Shown here one piece after another: positions 17,001 to 26,100 of a stretch of 64,000 nucleotides of DNA. The stretch is from NCBI RefSeq assembly GCF_000284035.1, contig NC_016887.1, positions 868,001-932,000 of the forward strand, read 5' to 3'. Positions within the stretch are counted from its first letter, which is position 1. Every line of letters begins with the position of its first letter. The notes beneath the pieces are model-generated. The model searched no databases. It was given only the letters and a program-made list of their open reading frames with translations, and was not told the origin of the DNA. This DNA is from Nocardia cyriacigeorgica GUH-2 (GTDB lineage: Bacteria; Actinomycetota; Actinomycetes; Mycobacteriales; Mycobacteriaceae). A program made the translations under genes and the position numbers.

Positions 17001-18589
17001 ACCTGTCCGCCGCCGAGATCCGGACCGCACTGGCCCGGCGTCTGCCGCAGTTCCTGGTGCCCACCCGCATCGTGCACGTCGATCAGATTCCGTTGAACCG
17101 CAACGACAAACTCGACGTCCACGCCGCCACCGCCCTGCTCACCGCGCCGGTCGCCGGTGGGGCAGGAGCCGAACCGGCCACCGACACCGAGCGCGCGCTG
17201 CTCGAGGTGATCGCGGCGATGGGCGAGGGCGCGAGCCGGGTCGGGATCACCGACAGCCTGGTCGATCTGGGTATCGACAGCATCGGCGTCATCGACCTGG
17301 TGTCGCGACTGCGTGGTGCAGGCTATCGGGTGGCTGCGAAAGATGTTCTCGGCGCGGCCGATCTGCGTGATCTGGCGCGCGTGCTGGACGAACGCGGCTC
17401 CGGCGCGGACGAGCCCGAAGCCGACGTGGTCGCGCCGGGCACGGTCCTGCCGCTGACCCCGCTGGCCCACGAGATCATCGCCAACGGCAACTACCGTTAT
17501 CTGGCGCAGAGCCAGGTGATTTCGCTGCCGGATGACGTCTCCGCCGACGAGATCATCGAACGCCTCGGCGCCCTCGCCCTCGCGCACCCGACACTGCGAT
17601 CCCGGCTGACAACCGTCGACGGCGGATACGCCCTGGTGGTGGAGGAGTCCTCGAGCGCAGCCGAGCTGCTCAGCATCGTCTCCGACACCGACAGCGCCGC
17701 TCAGCTGGCCGACACCGTCGCCCGCCTCGACCCCGACGCCGGGCGCATGATCGCCGCCACCGTGCTCGACGGCCCGAATCGCCGGCTGCTGTTGTCGATT
17801 CACCACCTAGCCGTCGACGTCGTGTCGTGGTTGATCCTGGTCGACGACCTGCGCCGGATGGAGCAGGGCCAGCGCCCGCTCAACGAGACCGACTCCACCG
17901 TCCCCACCAGCAGCGCACCGCTCACCACACCGGAAATCCTGGGTGCGCCGCTGGCCGGACGGTTGACCGATCCACTCACCGACCGCGCCGTCGACGCCGT
18001 CCAGCGCGTGATCGAACTCGGCCCCGACCGCACCGAGGCCCTGCTGGCCCGCTGCACCGAATCCGGCGTCCCCGTCGACGACGCGCTGATCCTGGCCTGC
18101 GCCCTGACCTTCCCCGACACCGCCGACCCCACCGGCCGCATCGCGCTGACCCGCGAAACCCACGGCCGCCCGACCGACGACGACACCCGCCGCGTCGGCT
18201 GGTTCACCGTCGAGGAAACCGTCTCGGTCCCGCACCACAAATACCGTGACTGGACCCCCACCCAGGGCCGCCCCGACCTCGCCGACCGCACCCTCGAAGC
18301 CCGAGCCCAACTACGCCTGAACCACCTCGGCCGCTTCGACGTCCTCCAATTCGGCACCGGCCCTTGGACCCCGGCTCCTTTGTCGGATTTCACCTCCGAA
18401 TTCGGCATCGCCGGTCACCCGGACCTGCCGCTGCGCTTCACCGTCGACATCACCACCGCGGTCGTCACCCGCAACGAACGCCCTTCCCTGGTAGCCCAAT
18501 TCGACGTGAACTCCCGAGTCCTCGACGACTCCGAGATCGAAGCCCGCACAACGGCCTGGCTCCAAACCCTAGCCACCTTCGCTCCCTAG
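14081..18589 (+). CDS. NRPS, C-A-PCP-E (MbtF-like terminal module)
   Basis: Synthetase of 1502 residues. The condensation domain at about 1-430 has canonical HHIVVDGWS. The adenylation domain at about 465-1010 has [42 protein letters not shown] and QVKINGYRVEPDE. The carrier domain has DLGIDSIGVIDLV (Ser near 1066). A C-terminal epimerisation-type domain (about 1120-1500) has HHLAVDVVSW, where the usual Gly is Val. Likely adds the second, ring-forming N6-hydroxylysine. The GTG start overlaps the previous stop. About 30-40 extra residues interrupt the adenylation domain between MLNRLIDAGLF and LKVLALGGEA, and they are encoded partly by a palindromic repeat (16370-16424). No thioesterase domain is attached. 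Confidence 0.88.
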   Translation: MSIEILDVIALSPLQRGLYSVSAMGSGVDPYLVTFTVRIENLTDLGGLRTAFDELLQRYPHLAGAVLTEGLPHPVLVVTSAGRIAWHEIDLRGTADPDAEAEKIYWAEGRRRLDLDNGPLFRVTAARLDTTTYQLICTAHHIVVDGWSIPLLFSDLIALHRGEGAALPPAPPLRDHAAWIAQKDTEASIKAWTTALADLAPMPMVGPPAPAEPDLAVLGEARFSVEETEFVTGWARANGLTLNTVLELAWARILSGLTGRDDVVFGQTTSGRDATLPGADRIVGALITTIPVRVRVDERAPAELAAPLQKQVAELRTHEYLGISEITRHAGVGQLFDTLLVFENSPMGAVTAAMPMGGGASMIPRRVDSLSHYPITVVPLVEHGQLICRVEIRPDLVDRFEPERMARRVLAVVRRLVDAPRACDVSVLLEDEPGALVAPEIAGDGRIVARRDAEKLSEDDRRTSADVVAQRLSEVRTVPDLLLGTCATASDTTAVIDDAGEQSFTEFGAAVETLARALRASGVAPGDAVAVMLPRDRRVLHAPFAVGLAGALCVHVDPATPADRLAYILEVSGARVVLADDDLAGVLAEVRAQGVECAHAVPDRNGDLRAGSLVTGAPASPDLAAGAEIPAMQTDPESPFYVVFTSGTTGRPKGVAVPHRALLNHWSTHERRIFAPTAAEAGRQLRIGHGWSTGFDAAWQPTIALLSGHTVVLLGDKVRTDAEQIVAAIDTHRIDIFDTSPSMLNRLIDAGLFRPAESASAESERYMTEDPSRRLPQPCSTREGAPASAGEYCPLKVLALGGEAISLDTWRRLQGLPTTRVINFYGPTETTVEALMADVHDHAAPTIGHTFDNMAAEVLDHRLRPVPPGGQGELYLSGPQLAIGYLGRPATTAAAFVAGPRGRRYRTGDLVRRVGDGTVVYEGRIDSQVKINGYRVEPDEATVVMRELDGVAHAAALAFVDNGRTRLGALVVADLSAAEIRTALARRLPQFLVPTRIVHVDQIPLNRNDKLDVHAATALLTAPVAGGAGAEPATDTERALLEVIAAMGEGASRVGITDSLVDLGIDSIGVIDLVSRLRGAGYRVAAKDVLGAADLRDLARVLDERGSGADEPEADVVAPGTVLPLTPLAHEIIANGNYRYLAQSQVISLPDDVSADEIIERLGALALAHPTLRSRLTTVDGGYALVVEESSSAAELLSIVSDTDSAAQLADTVARLDPDAGRMIAATVLDGPNRRLLLSIHHLAVDVVSWLILVDDLRRMEQGQRPLNETDSTVPTSSAPLTTPEILGAPLAGRLTDPLTDRAVDAVQRVIELGPDRTEALLARCTESGVPVDDALILACALTFPDTADPTGRIALTRETHGRPTDDDTRRVGWFTVEETVSVPHHKYRDWTPTQGRPDLADRTLEARAQLRLNHLGRFDVLQFGTGPWTPAPLSDFTSEFGIAGHPDLPLRFTVDITTAVVTRNERPSLVAQFDVNSRVLDDSEIEARTTAWLQTLATFAP
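16370..16424. repeat. palindromic repeat inserted in frame within the NRPS adenylation domain
   Basis: GAGCGCTACATG pairs with CATGTAGCACTC (one mismatch) around a 31-nt interior. The interior and right arm closely resemble the hairpin at 18597-18654 (shared GGCGT, CCT and GCCATGT..CACTCG blocks), so both look like members of one repeat family. It is read through in frame. Confidence 0.7.
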
Positions 18590-18596
18590 CAAGCCC

Positions 18597-18654
18597 ACGA
18601 GTGGCACATGGTGCGAGCGCCTTCGGCGTGTCGCCTGCGCCATGTGCCACTCGT
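18597..18654. repeat. palindromic repeat / bidirectional terminator between convergent genes
   Basis: A perfect 15-bp stem (ACGAGTGGCACATGG with CCATGTGCCACTCGT) encloses 28 nt that can pair further (GCGCC/GGCG). It lies 7 nt after the NRPS stop and 57 nt before the stop of the convergent gene, so it could end transcription from both sides. Related in sequence to 16370-16424. Confidence 0.7.
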
Positions 18655-18710
18655 CGGGCGAATTAGCAGGGGGGAATGTGATGGCGATGGGCGGCGTGAG
18701 TGGCCGAACG

Positions 18711-19289
18711 CTACGCCCAGGGCACCGCGCCGAAGATCGAGCCGAGGGCGTCGGCGTTGCGGGAGCACGGATTATCGGTCGGGGTGACCGGAGCGGGTCC
18801 GGGTGCGGGGTTGCGGAGGATGACGGTCACCTCGCGGTCGCCGCTGTAAGGGGCGGTGATGCTGCAGTATTCGGCGTGTTCGCCGGGGTGGGGGAGGAAG
18901 ACCTGGAAGGGGCGGCCGAACTGTTGCATGAGGCGGCGGGCGGTGGGGTCGTCGGGGTGCGGGAACTCCTCGACGCGCTGGCGGACCCAGAACATCACGC
19001 CGATGCGTTCCACGTCGCCGGCGAGCCAGCTGCATCCGTCCGAATTGTCCAGGTGTTCGCCGGGGGCGAGACCGGGCTGGCGGATGGGCTGGATACCGGG
19101 GACGCCGGTGATCTGGTCGGCCACCCCCTGGGGTACCAGCGAGCAGGGATCAAGGCCCTCGAACGCGGGCGGCGCGGGGACCTGGGTGCGCGCGGGCAGG
19201 GGTGCGGTGGTCGCCGGACCTGCGGTGCCGCCCAGGGCGATCGCCGCGGTGAGCGCGGCGGCAGCGGCAATGAACGCCTTGCGAAGCAA
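18711..19289 (-). CDS. secreted DUF3558-like protein
   Basis: Exported protein of 192 residues. MLRKAFI plus an Ala-rich hydrophobic stretch (residues 1-30) is a signal peptide without a lipobox. The mature part begins near LDPCSLVP, typical of actinobacterial DUF3558 proteins, and contains further Cys in DGCSW, EYCSI and NPCSRN that could form disulfides. The start codon is TTG (19289), supported by AAGGGA 7 nt upstream and by the signal peptide beginning there. Convergent to the NRPS gene; no iron box is directly in front, although one lies 250 nt upstream (19542-19560). Function unknown. Confidence 0.7.
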   Translation of the reverse strand: MLRKAFIAAAAALTAAIALGGTAGPATTAPLPARTQVPAPPAFEGLDPCSLVPQGVADQITGVPGIQPIRQPGLAPGEHLDNSDGCSWLAGDVERIGVMFWVRQRVEEFPHPDDPTARRLMQQFGRPFQVFLPHPGEHAEYCSITAPYSGDREVTVILRNPAPGPAPVTPTDNPCSRNADALGSIFGAVPWA

Positions 19290-19337
19290 CGGTATCCCTT
19301 CATCTGCGGCGCGAGTCGCCGCCCGAACGCGCCCAGA

Positions 19338-19537
19338 CTACTGCGCAACCACTGCCGGTGATACCGAGTCGGCGGGATCGATGTCCAGGAAGTAGGCCTC
19401 CGTCCACCGCGCGATGGCGTGCCCGGCGACGCCGCCGGGCCGGGACGACGCGGGCGGTGCGACATCGAGCATCCCGAACGGCTTGGGGCGTCCCGCACCT
19501 GGAGGCCCGCGCTCTGCGGAGCGGCCTGGTCAACCAC
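19338..19537 (-). pseudogene. possible small iron-regulated gene, broken by a frameshift
   Basis: A GTG at 19537 lies 4 nt from the iron box at 19542-19560, the same geometry as the siderophore-interacting protein gene. It opens VVDQAAPQSAGLQVRDAPS. A second frame then carries a protein-like stretch starting at ATG 19472 (MLDVAPPASS, later ARWTEAYFLDIDPADSV) and ending at TAG 19338-19340. The two frames differ by one base, so one nucleotide gained or lost near 19480 would join them into about 65 residues. No family recognised. It may instead be a 44-residue gene from 19472, or not coding. Confidence 0.3.
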
Positions 19538-19541
19538 ATAA

Positions 19542-19560
19542 TTAGGTTAGCCAAACCAAC
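19542..19560 (-). promoter_or_regulatory. IdeR/DtxR iron box (left of a divergent pair)
   Basis: TTAGGTTAGCCAAACCAAC matches 16 of 19 positions of the reverse-complement IdeR consensus, the best in the window. It faces the minus-strand GTG at 19537 and lies 46 nt from the second box. Confidence 0.85.
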
Positions 19561-19605
19561 TGGCTAGGGTCTCCGGGAACCCATGCGTTACGATACCTCG
19601 GTAGG

Positions 19606-19624
19606 TTAGGCAAGGCTTGCCTAC
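19606..19624 (+). promoter_or_regulatory. IdeR/DtxR iron box upstream of the ArCP-Cy-A-PCP NRPS
   Basis: TTAGGCAAGGCTTGCCTAC contains a perfect inverted repeat (TAGGCAAG, one central G, CTTGCCTA) and matches 14 of 19 consensus positions. It lies 36 nt before the ATG at 19661 and probably controls the long operon that follows. Confidence 0.8.
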
Positions 19625-19660
19625 GGCTTGGTGAGGCTGATCTTGCTGGTGAGGAGTCCG

Positions 19661-22600
19661 ATGCTCGACAAGGCGGAAGTTCGCGAGATTGTGGCGGCGG
19701 CGATCGGCGTCCCACCGGAGTCGGTGGGTTACGACGACGACCTCGTGAGTCTCGGCATGCATTCGATGATGCTCATGCAGCTGTCGGCCAAGTGGCGCAA
19801 GCGCGGCTACGAGGTGCGCAGCTCCGAACTCGCGCTGGAACCGACCATCGAGGCGTGGACCCGCATGCTCGGCGGGGGCACCGCGCCGGCGCCCGAACCG
19901 GCCCCGCAGCCCGCCGCAACCCCCGTTGACGCCTCCGCCGAATTCGGCCTGGCCACCATGCAGCACGCCTATTGGATGGGCCGCCGCCAAGATCAGCGCC
20001 TCGGCGGTGTGGCCGCGCACCTGTACGTCGAGTTCGACGGCGCGGGTGTGCAGGCCGATCGGCTCGAGCGGGCCGTCGCCCGGTTGGTGCGCCGCCACGA
20101 TCAGCTGCGGGCGCAGTTCCTCGACAGCGGCACCCAGCGGGTGCTGCCGGAACCGCCGCAGATCTTCCGCGTGGTGGATCTGAGCGCGCACGCCGATGCC
20201 GAGGTCGAGCTCGAGCGCCTGCGCCAGGACAAGAGCCATCAGCGCATGGACGTCGAACGCGGCCAGGTCATCGACATCACCGTCACCCTGCTGCCCGGCG
20301 GCAAGCACCGCCTGCACCTCGACGTCGACATGCTGGCCGCCGACGCACAGAGCTACCGCCGCATCCTCGACGATCTGGCCGCCCTCTACGAATCCGACGC
20401 CGACGATCTCGCGCCGATCGGCTTCACCTTCCGCGAATACCTCGCCGAAAAGCAACGCTCCGCGCCGGACAACTCCGAGGACGAGAAGTGGTGGGAGAAC
20501 CGCATTCTCGACTTCCCGGACATCCCCTCGCTGCCGGTGGTCCCGGAAAGCGAGCGCGCCGATCCCTCGCGCAGCATCCGCCTGCACCACTGGTTCGACG
20601 CCGACGCCAAGGCCCGCCTGCATCGCAACGCCCACGGCAACGGCGTCACCCCGGCGGTCGCGCTGGCCACGGTGTTCGCCGAGGCCATCGCCCGCTGGTC
20701 GGCGCAGCAGCGGTTCCTGCTGAACGTCCCGCTGTTCGCGCGTGAGCAGCTGCACGACGACATCGACAATGTGGTCGGCGATTTCACCAACTCCGTGCTG
20801 GTCGACGTCGACGCCCGCGAACCCGAATCCATGCTGGCCCGCGCCAAGCGGCTGCAGAAGGAACTGCACACCTGCGCCGCGCACGCCGATTACGAGGGCC
20901 TGGATGTGCTGCGCGATCTGGGCCGGATGCGCGGCGGCCCGGTCACCCCGTCGGTGGTGTTCACCTCCGGCCTCGACCTGGGTGAGCTGTTCGCCGAGCG
21001 GGTCACCCGCGTCTTCGGTGAACCGGTGTGGATTCTGTCGCAGGGCCCGCAGGTGGATCTGGACGCGCAGGTGGCCGAGCTCAATGGCGGTCTGCTGGTG
21101 AACTGGGACATCCGCCGCGACGCGCTGCCCGAGGGTGTCGCCGAGGCGATGTTCGAGCGCTTCCGCAACACGCTGGACGCGCTGGTCGAGCCGGACGCCG
21201 ACTGGAACGCCGAGCTGGCGATCGAGCTGCCGGAAAGCCAGCGCGCGGTACGCGATTCGGTCAACAACACCACCGCCGACCTGGGCAAACGCAATCTGCA
21301 CGACGCCTTCTTCGCCCACGCCGAGCGCGCCCCGCGCCGGGAAGCGCTGCGCTGGCGCGACGGTTCGGCCACCTATGGCGAGCTGGCGGCGCAGGCGCTG
21401 TCGGTGGCGGCGGCGCTCACCGAGGCGGGTGTGCGGCCCGGCGATACCGTGGCCGTCATCGTGCCGAAGGGGCACCGGCAGATTCCGGCCGTGCTCGGTG
21501 TGCTGGCGGCGGGCGCCACGTATCTGCCGATCGGTACCGGTCAGCCGAAGGCGCGCCGGGAGCGGATCGTGGAGCGCGGCGGGGTGCGTGTCGCACTGAT
21601 CGACGACGTCATCGAGCTGCCCGCCGACGTCACCGGCGTCGACCTGGGCTCGGCCCTCGCCGCCGAACCCCTCGCGGCCCCGCACAGCGCCGCCCCGGAT
21701 TCGGTGGCCTACGTGCTGTTCACCTCCGGCTCCACCGGCGAACCGAAGGGTGTGGAGGTCGGCCATCGCGCGGCCACCAACACCATCGACGCCATCGCCG
21801 CCCACTTCGACCTGGGCAGCGACGATGCCACCATCGGCCTGTCGTCGCTGGAGTTCGACCTGTCGGTGTTCGACATCTTCAGCCCGCTGTCGCTGGGCGG
21901 CGCGCTGGTCTGTGTGGACACCGAAACCGAACGCGACGCCGAAGCCTGGGCGCGGCTGATCGCCGATCGTGGCGTCACCGTGCTGAACTGCGCGCCCGGC
22001 CTGATCACCATGCTGCTCGACACCGCGACCGCCGAACAGCTGCGGTCGCTGCGTGTGGTGATCACCGGCGGCGACCGGGTGAAGGCCGAACTGGGCCACC
22101 GGCTGCGCAAGCAGGTTCCCGGCCTGCGTTTCGCCGGCCTCGGCGGCACCACCGAAACCGCCATCCACTCCACCGTCTGCGAAGTAACAGACGCCTTCCC
22201 GGCCGATTGGGCGAACGTCCCGTACGGCACTCCGCTGGCGAATGTGCAGTTGCGCGTGGTCAATCAGCGTGGCGAGGACTGCCCGGACTGGGTGGTCGGT
22301 GAGCTGTGGATCGGCGGCGTCAGCGTGGCCGACGGCTACCGCGGCGACCCGGACCGCACCGCGCAGCGTTTCGTCGAACACGACGGTGTGCGCTGGTACC
22401 GCACCGGCGACCTGGCCCGCTACCTGCCCGACGGCACCGTCGACTTCCTCGGCCGCGCCGACCATCAGGTGAAGATCCGCGGCTACCGCGTCGAACTCGG
22501 TGAGGTGGAATCGGCGCTGGCCGCGCTGCCCGGTGTGCGCGAAGCGGTGGCGCTGGCTACGGATTCGGGCCGGTTGGTCGCGGCGGTGCACGCCGAGGGT

Positions 22601-23092
22601 GTGAGTGCCGAGTCGATCGAGCAGCAGCTGCGGGACCTGTTGCCCGCGCACATGATTCCCGAGGTCATCCGGGTGCTCGAGGACATCCCGCTCACCGCCA
22701 ACGGCAAGCTCGACCGGGCCGCGATCCGGCGCCTGCTCAGCAGCGACGATCCAGGTGCCCGCGACACCTACGTGCCGCCGGCCACCGAACTGGAAGCGGC
22801 GGTGGAGTACATCACCGCGCAGGTGCTCGGTATTGAACGCATCGGCGTGGACACCGACTTCTTCGACGTCGGCGGCAATTCGATCCTGGCCACCACCCTG
22901 ACCGCCAAGATCCGCGGCCTGCTCGGCGTCGAGGGCTTCGGCGTGACCGGCGTGCTCGAGGGCCGCACGGTGCGCGGCATCACCGAACACCTTCAGGCCA
23001 CCGAGACCACCCCCGGCCGACTGGATCAGGTCGCGCGGATCCTGCTGGAACTGGCACAGGTGAGCGTCCCGGAACCCGCTCCGGCGCGCTGA
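19661..23092 (+). CDS. NRPS, ArCP-Cy-A-PCP (MbtB-like phenyloxazoline synthetase)
   Basis: Synthetase of 1143 residues that starts the siderophore chain. An N-terminal aryl carrier domain has VSLGMHSMMLMQ (Ser near residue 35) and would accept a salicyl group. The cyclisation domain (about 95-490) opens with LATMQHAYWMGR and has the signature DMLAADAQS in place of HHxxxDG. The adenylation domain (about 530-1000) has LFTSGSTGEPKG, FDLSVFDIF, GLGGTTETAIHS, WYRTGDLARY, QVKIRGYRVELGE and ANGKLDRA. The carrier domain has DFFDVGGNSILATTL (Ser near 1073). It should couple salicylate to Ser or Thr and close the oxazoline ring. Unlike MbtB it lacks a fused thioesterase; a separate one follows in the operon. 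The ATG at 19661 has GAGGAG upstream; upstream in-frame starts lie next to the iron box. Confidence 0.9.
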   Translation: MLDKAEVREIVAAAIGVPPESVGYDDDLVSLGMHSMMLMQLSAKWRKRGYEVRSSELALEPTIEAWTRMLGGGTAPAPEPAPQPAATPVDASAEFGLATMQHAYWMGRRQDQRLGGVAAHLYVEFDGAGVQADRLERAVARLVRRHDQLRAQFLDSGTQRVLPEPPQIFRVVDLSAHADAEVELERLRQDKSHQRMDVERGQVIDITVTLLPGGKHRLHLDVDMLAADAQSYRRILDDLAALYESDADDLAPIGFTFREYLAEKQRSAPDNSEDEKWWENRILDFPDIPSLPVVPESERADPSRSIRLHHWFDADAKARLHRNAHGNGVTPAVALATVFAEAIARWSAQQRFLLNVPLFAREQLHDDIDNVVGDFTNSVLVDVDAREPESMLARAKRLQKELHTCAAHADYEGLDVLRDLGRMRGGPVTPSVVFTSGLDLGELFAERVTRVFGEPVWILSQGPQVDLDAQVAELNGGLLVNWDIRRDALPEGVAEAMFERFRNTLDALVEPDADWNAELAIELPESQRAVRDSVNNTTADLGKRNLHDAFFAHAERAPRREALRWRDGSATYGELAAQALSVAAALTEAGVRPGDTVAVIVPKGHRQIPAVLGVLAAGATYLPIGTGQPKARRERIVERGGVRVALIDDVIELPADVTGVDLGSALAAEPLAAPHSAAPDSVAYVLFTSGSTGEPKGVEVGHRAATNTIDAIAAHFDLGSDDATIGLSSLEFDLSVFDIFSPLSLGGALVCVDTETERDAEAWARLIADRGVTVLNCAPGLITMLLDTATAEQLRSLRVVITGGDRVKAELGHRLRKQVPGLRFAGLGGTTETAIHSTVCEVTDAFPADWANVPYGTPLANVQLRVVNQRGEDCPDWVVGELWIGGVSVADGYRGDPDRTAQRFVEHDGVRWYRTGDLARYLPDGTVDFLGRADHQVKIRGYRVELGEVESALAALPGVREAVALATDSGRLVAAVHAEGVSAESIEQQLRDLLPAHMIPEVIRVLEDIPLTANGKLDRAAIRRLLSSDDPGARDTYVPPATELEAAVEYITAQVLGIERIGVDTDFFDVGGNSILATTLTAKIRGLLGVEGFGVTGVLEGRTVRGITEHLQATETTPGRLDQVARILLELAQVSVPEPAPAR

Positions 23093-23138
23093 CCCGTCCC
23101 GGCCGGACTCCCCACGTACGAGAAATGGTTTGACGTAG

Positions 23139-26100
23139 ATGCGATCGCTGGACGACCTTCAGGAAGCGATGCGGGCCCGGCTCGCGCAGGAGGGCCTGGC
23201 CGCCACCCCGGCGGTGCCCGCGCGCCGGGATCCCGAGCGGGCACCGCTGTCGTTCGGGCAGCGCTATGTGTTCGCCCATCAGCAGATCTCGCCCGACAGC
23301 ACCGCCTACAACCTGTGCCTGGCGCTGACGTTCCAGGGCGAGGTGCACTACGCCGCGCTGCGCCGCGCATTCCTGGCCTTGCCGCAGCGGCATGAGGTCC
23401 TGCGCACCACGTATCACACCGATGAGCAGGGCGATCCGTACCAGCGCATCCACGCCGAACTCCCGCCGCGCGTGGCCGAATTCGACCTGAGCGAGCTCGG
23501 CCCGGAAGAGACGACGCGCCGCATCGACGAGCTGGTCGCCGCCGCCGCGCACGAGACCTTCGACCTGTCGGCGGAATCCTCACTGCGGCTGACGTTCCTG
23601 CGCGCCGACGCGCACACCGTCGTCGTCATCCTGGTCATCCAGCACATCGCCTGGGACGGCATGACGCTGCCCGCCCTGTCGCGCGATGTCGAACGCTTCT
23701 ACCAGCAGGCCCTCACCGGCGAACCCCGCCCCGAACCGCTGGAGCGCCAGGTCGCCGACTTCGCCGAATGGGAACAGGACCGCTTCTCCGACGCCGACCA
23801 CACCGCCGAAGCCGACTTCTGGGCCGCGCAGTTCGACGGCGAGGTGCCCGAACTCCAGTTGCCCTACGACCGCAGGCCCGCCGTCGTCACCGAGCGCGGC
23901 GACCGCATGGACCGGCTGCTGTCCGGCACGGCCGACGCCAATCTGCGCGCACTGAGCACCCAGCTGCGCGCCACCCCGTTCCAGGTGTTCCTGGCCGCCT
24001 ACTACCTCGCGCTGCGCCAGATCACCGGCCAGTCCGAGGTGGTCGTGGGCACTACGGTGGCCAACCGGGAGGAGTCGGGCAGCGATCTGCTGATCGGCAA
24101 CCTCAGCAATATGCTGCCGCTGCGCTTCACCGGAGCGGGCACTCGGACCTTCGCCGATCTGGTCGATCACGTGCGCGGAGTGACCACGGAAGCGTTCCGA
24201 CACAAGACCTTCCCGCAGGAGGCGATCGTCCGGGCGGTCAACCGCGCCACCGGCAATGTCGGCTCCAAGCTGTTCGACACCATGGTGCTGTTCTTGCAGC
24301 AGAAGATCGACGGCCCGCAGTTGCCCGGCACCACCACCAGCTGGCATCTGGCCGATCACGGCGCCTCGCTGCTGCCGGTGGCGGTGGAGGCGTTCATGCA
24401 CGCCGACCGCGTCGACGTGCAGATCACCTACCGCACCGACCTGTTCGATCCGGCTACCATCGAGCGGCTGCACGAGTACATCGATCAGATGCTCGCGCAG
24501 GCCGGCGCCGAGGTGGAGCTGAATCGCCTGCTGGTGCTCTCGGAATCCGACCGCGCCAAGCTGGCGTCCTGGACGCCGGGCCCGCGGGTGCCGATCGTCC
24601 CGGAAACCGCCGACGCGATGATCCGCGACTCCGCGCGCACCTATCCGGAACGGGTGGCGGTCGTCTTCGAGGACATCAGCCTCACCTACGCCGAATTCGA
24701 TTCCCGCGTCAACCGGCTGGCCCGGCTGCTGCGCGCGCAGGGCGTCGGGGCGGGGGACCGGGTCGGTGTTTTCGCCGAACGGTCCGAACAGCTGCCCGTC
24801 GCCTTCGCCGCGATCCTGCGCACCGGCGCGGTCTATGTCCCGTTCGATCCGAGTTATCCGGCCGACCGCATCGAGTACATGCTCGGCGACGCCGATCCGG
24901 CGCTGATGATCCGCTCGGTGCCCGGTGAGCGCGTGCTGCCGGTCGACAACACTGTTCCGGTGGTCGATCTGCGCGACCCGGCCGTGCAGGCCCGGCTCGC
25001 CGAACTCGACGACGCCCCGCTCGAGCCCGCCGAACTGGATCGCCCGATCCACCCGCTCGACGCCGCCTACCTGCTCTACACCTCCGGCACCACCGGCCGC
25101 CCCAAGGGCGTGATCATCCATCACCGCGGTGTGGCCAACCATGTGCAGTGGATGCGCGACGCCCTCGGTTTCGGCGAAGAGCGCATCTTGCAGAAGGCGC
25201 CGATCGGCTTCGACGTCTCGGTGTTCGAACTGGTCAACGCCCTGTGCACGGGTTCGGCGACGGTTCTGCCGCATCCGGACTGGTGGCAGGCCGATGTGGA
25301 GGCCCTGGCCGGCATTATCGACCGGCACAAGATCACCCAGATCTCGCTGGTGCCCAGCGTGGTCCGCGCCTTCCTGGACGCCGGCCCTGATCCGGCGCGG
25401 TTGCAGTCGATGCGGTTCGTCTACCTCGGCGGCGAGGCGGTGCCGCCCGCGCTGGTGGAGGAATCGAGCAAGGTGTTCGGCGGCAGGGTGCTCGGCCTGT
25501 ACGGGCCCACCGAGGCGTCGATGGACATCACGCACGAGGACTTCGAGGGCGCGCCTGAGCAGGGTCCGGCGCTCATCGGTGTGCCGGAATCGAATTCGAC
25601 GGTGTACGTGCTCGACGAGCAGCTGCGGCAGGTGCCGACCGGCGTCATCGGTGAGCTGTACCTGGGCGGCGTGCAGCTGGCCCGCGGCTATCACCGCAGG
25701 CCGGGCCTGAGCGCCGGAACCTTCGTGGCCTGCCCGTTCGCCGGCGAACCCGGCGCCCGCATGTACCGCACCGGCGACATCGTCCGGTGGAACGCGCGCG
25801 GCCGGCTGGAATACCTGGGCCGGGTGGACGATCAGGTCAAGATCCGCGGCCACCGCATCGAGCTCGGTGAGGTCGGGGCGGTGCTGCGGCAGGTGCCCGG
25901 CATCGTCTCCGCCGCCGCGATCGCCGTCGCCAAGGGCGCAGACGCCGCGCTGGCCGGCTATTACGTGCCCGAACCCGGTTCGACGTTCGAGACCGATTCC
26001 GAGGCCGAGAACGCGGGCGTCATCCGCGCCTTCCTCGCCGAACGCCTGCCGGACTACATGATTCCCGCCGCGCTGGTGCGGCTGCCCGCGTTGCCGCTGA

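Noticed and set aside
19547..22990. Very long open frame (over 1100 codons) on the minus strand opposite the ArCP-Cy-A-PCP gene, and similar ones opposite other NRPS genes and the polyketide gene
   Set aside because: These mirror the high third-position GC of the plus-strand genes; the products are His/Gln/Arg/Val-rich without recognisable domains, while the plus strand has all NRPS motifs.
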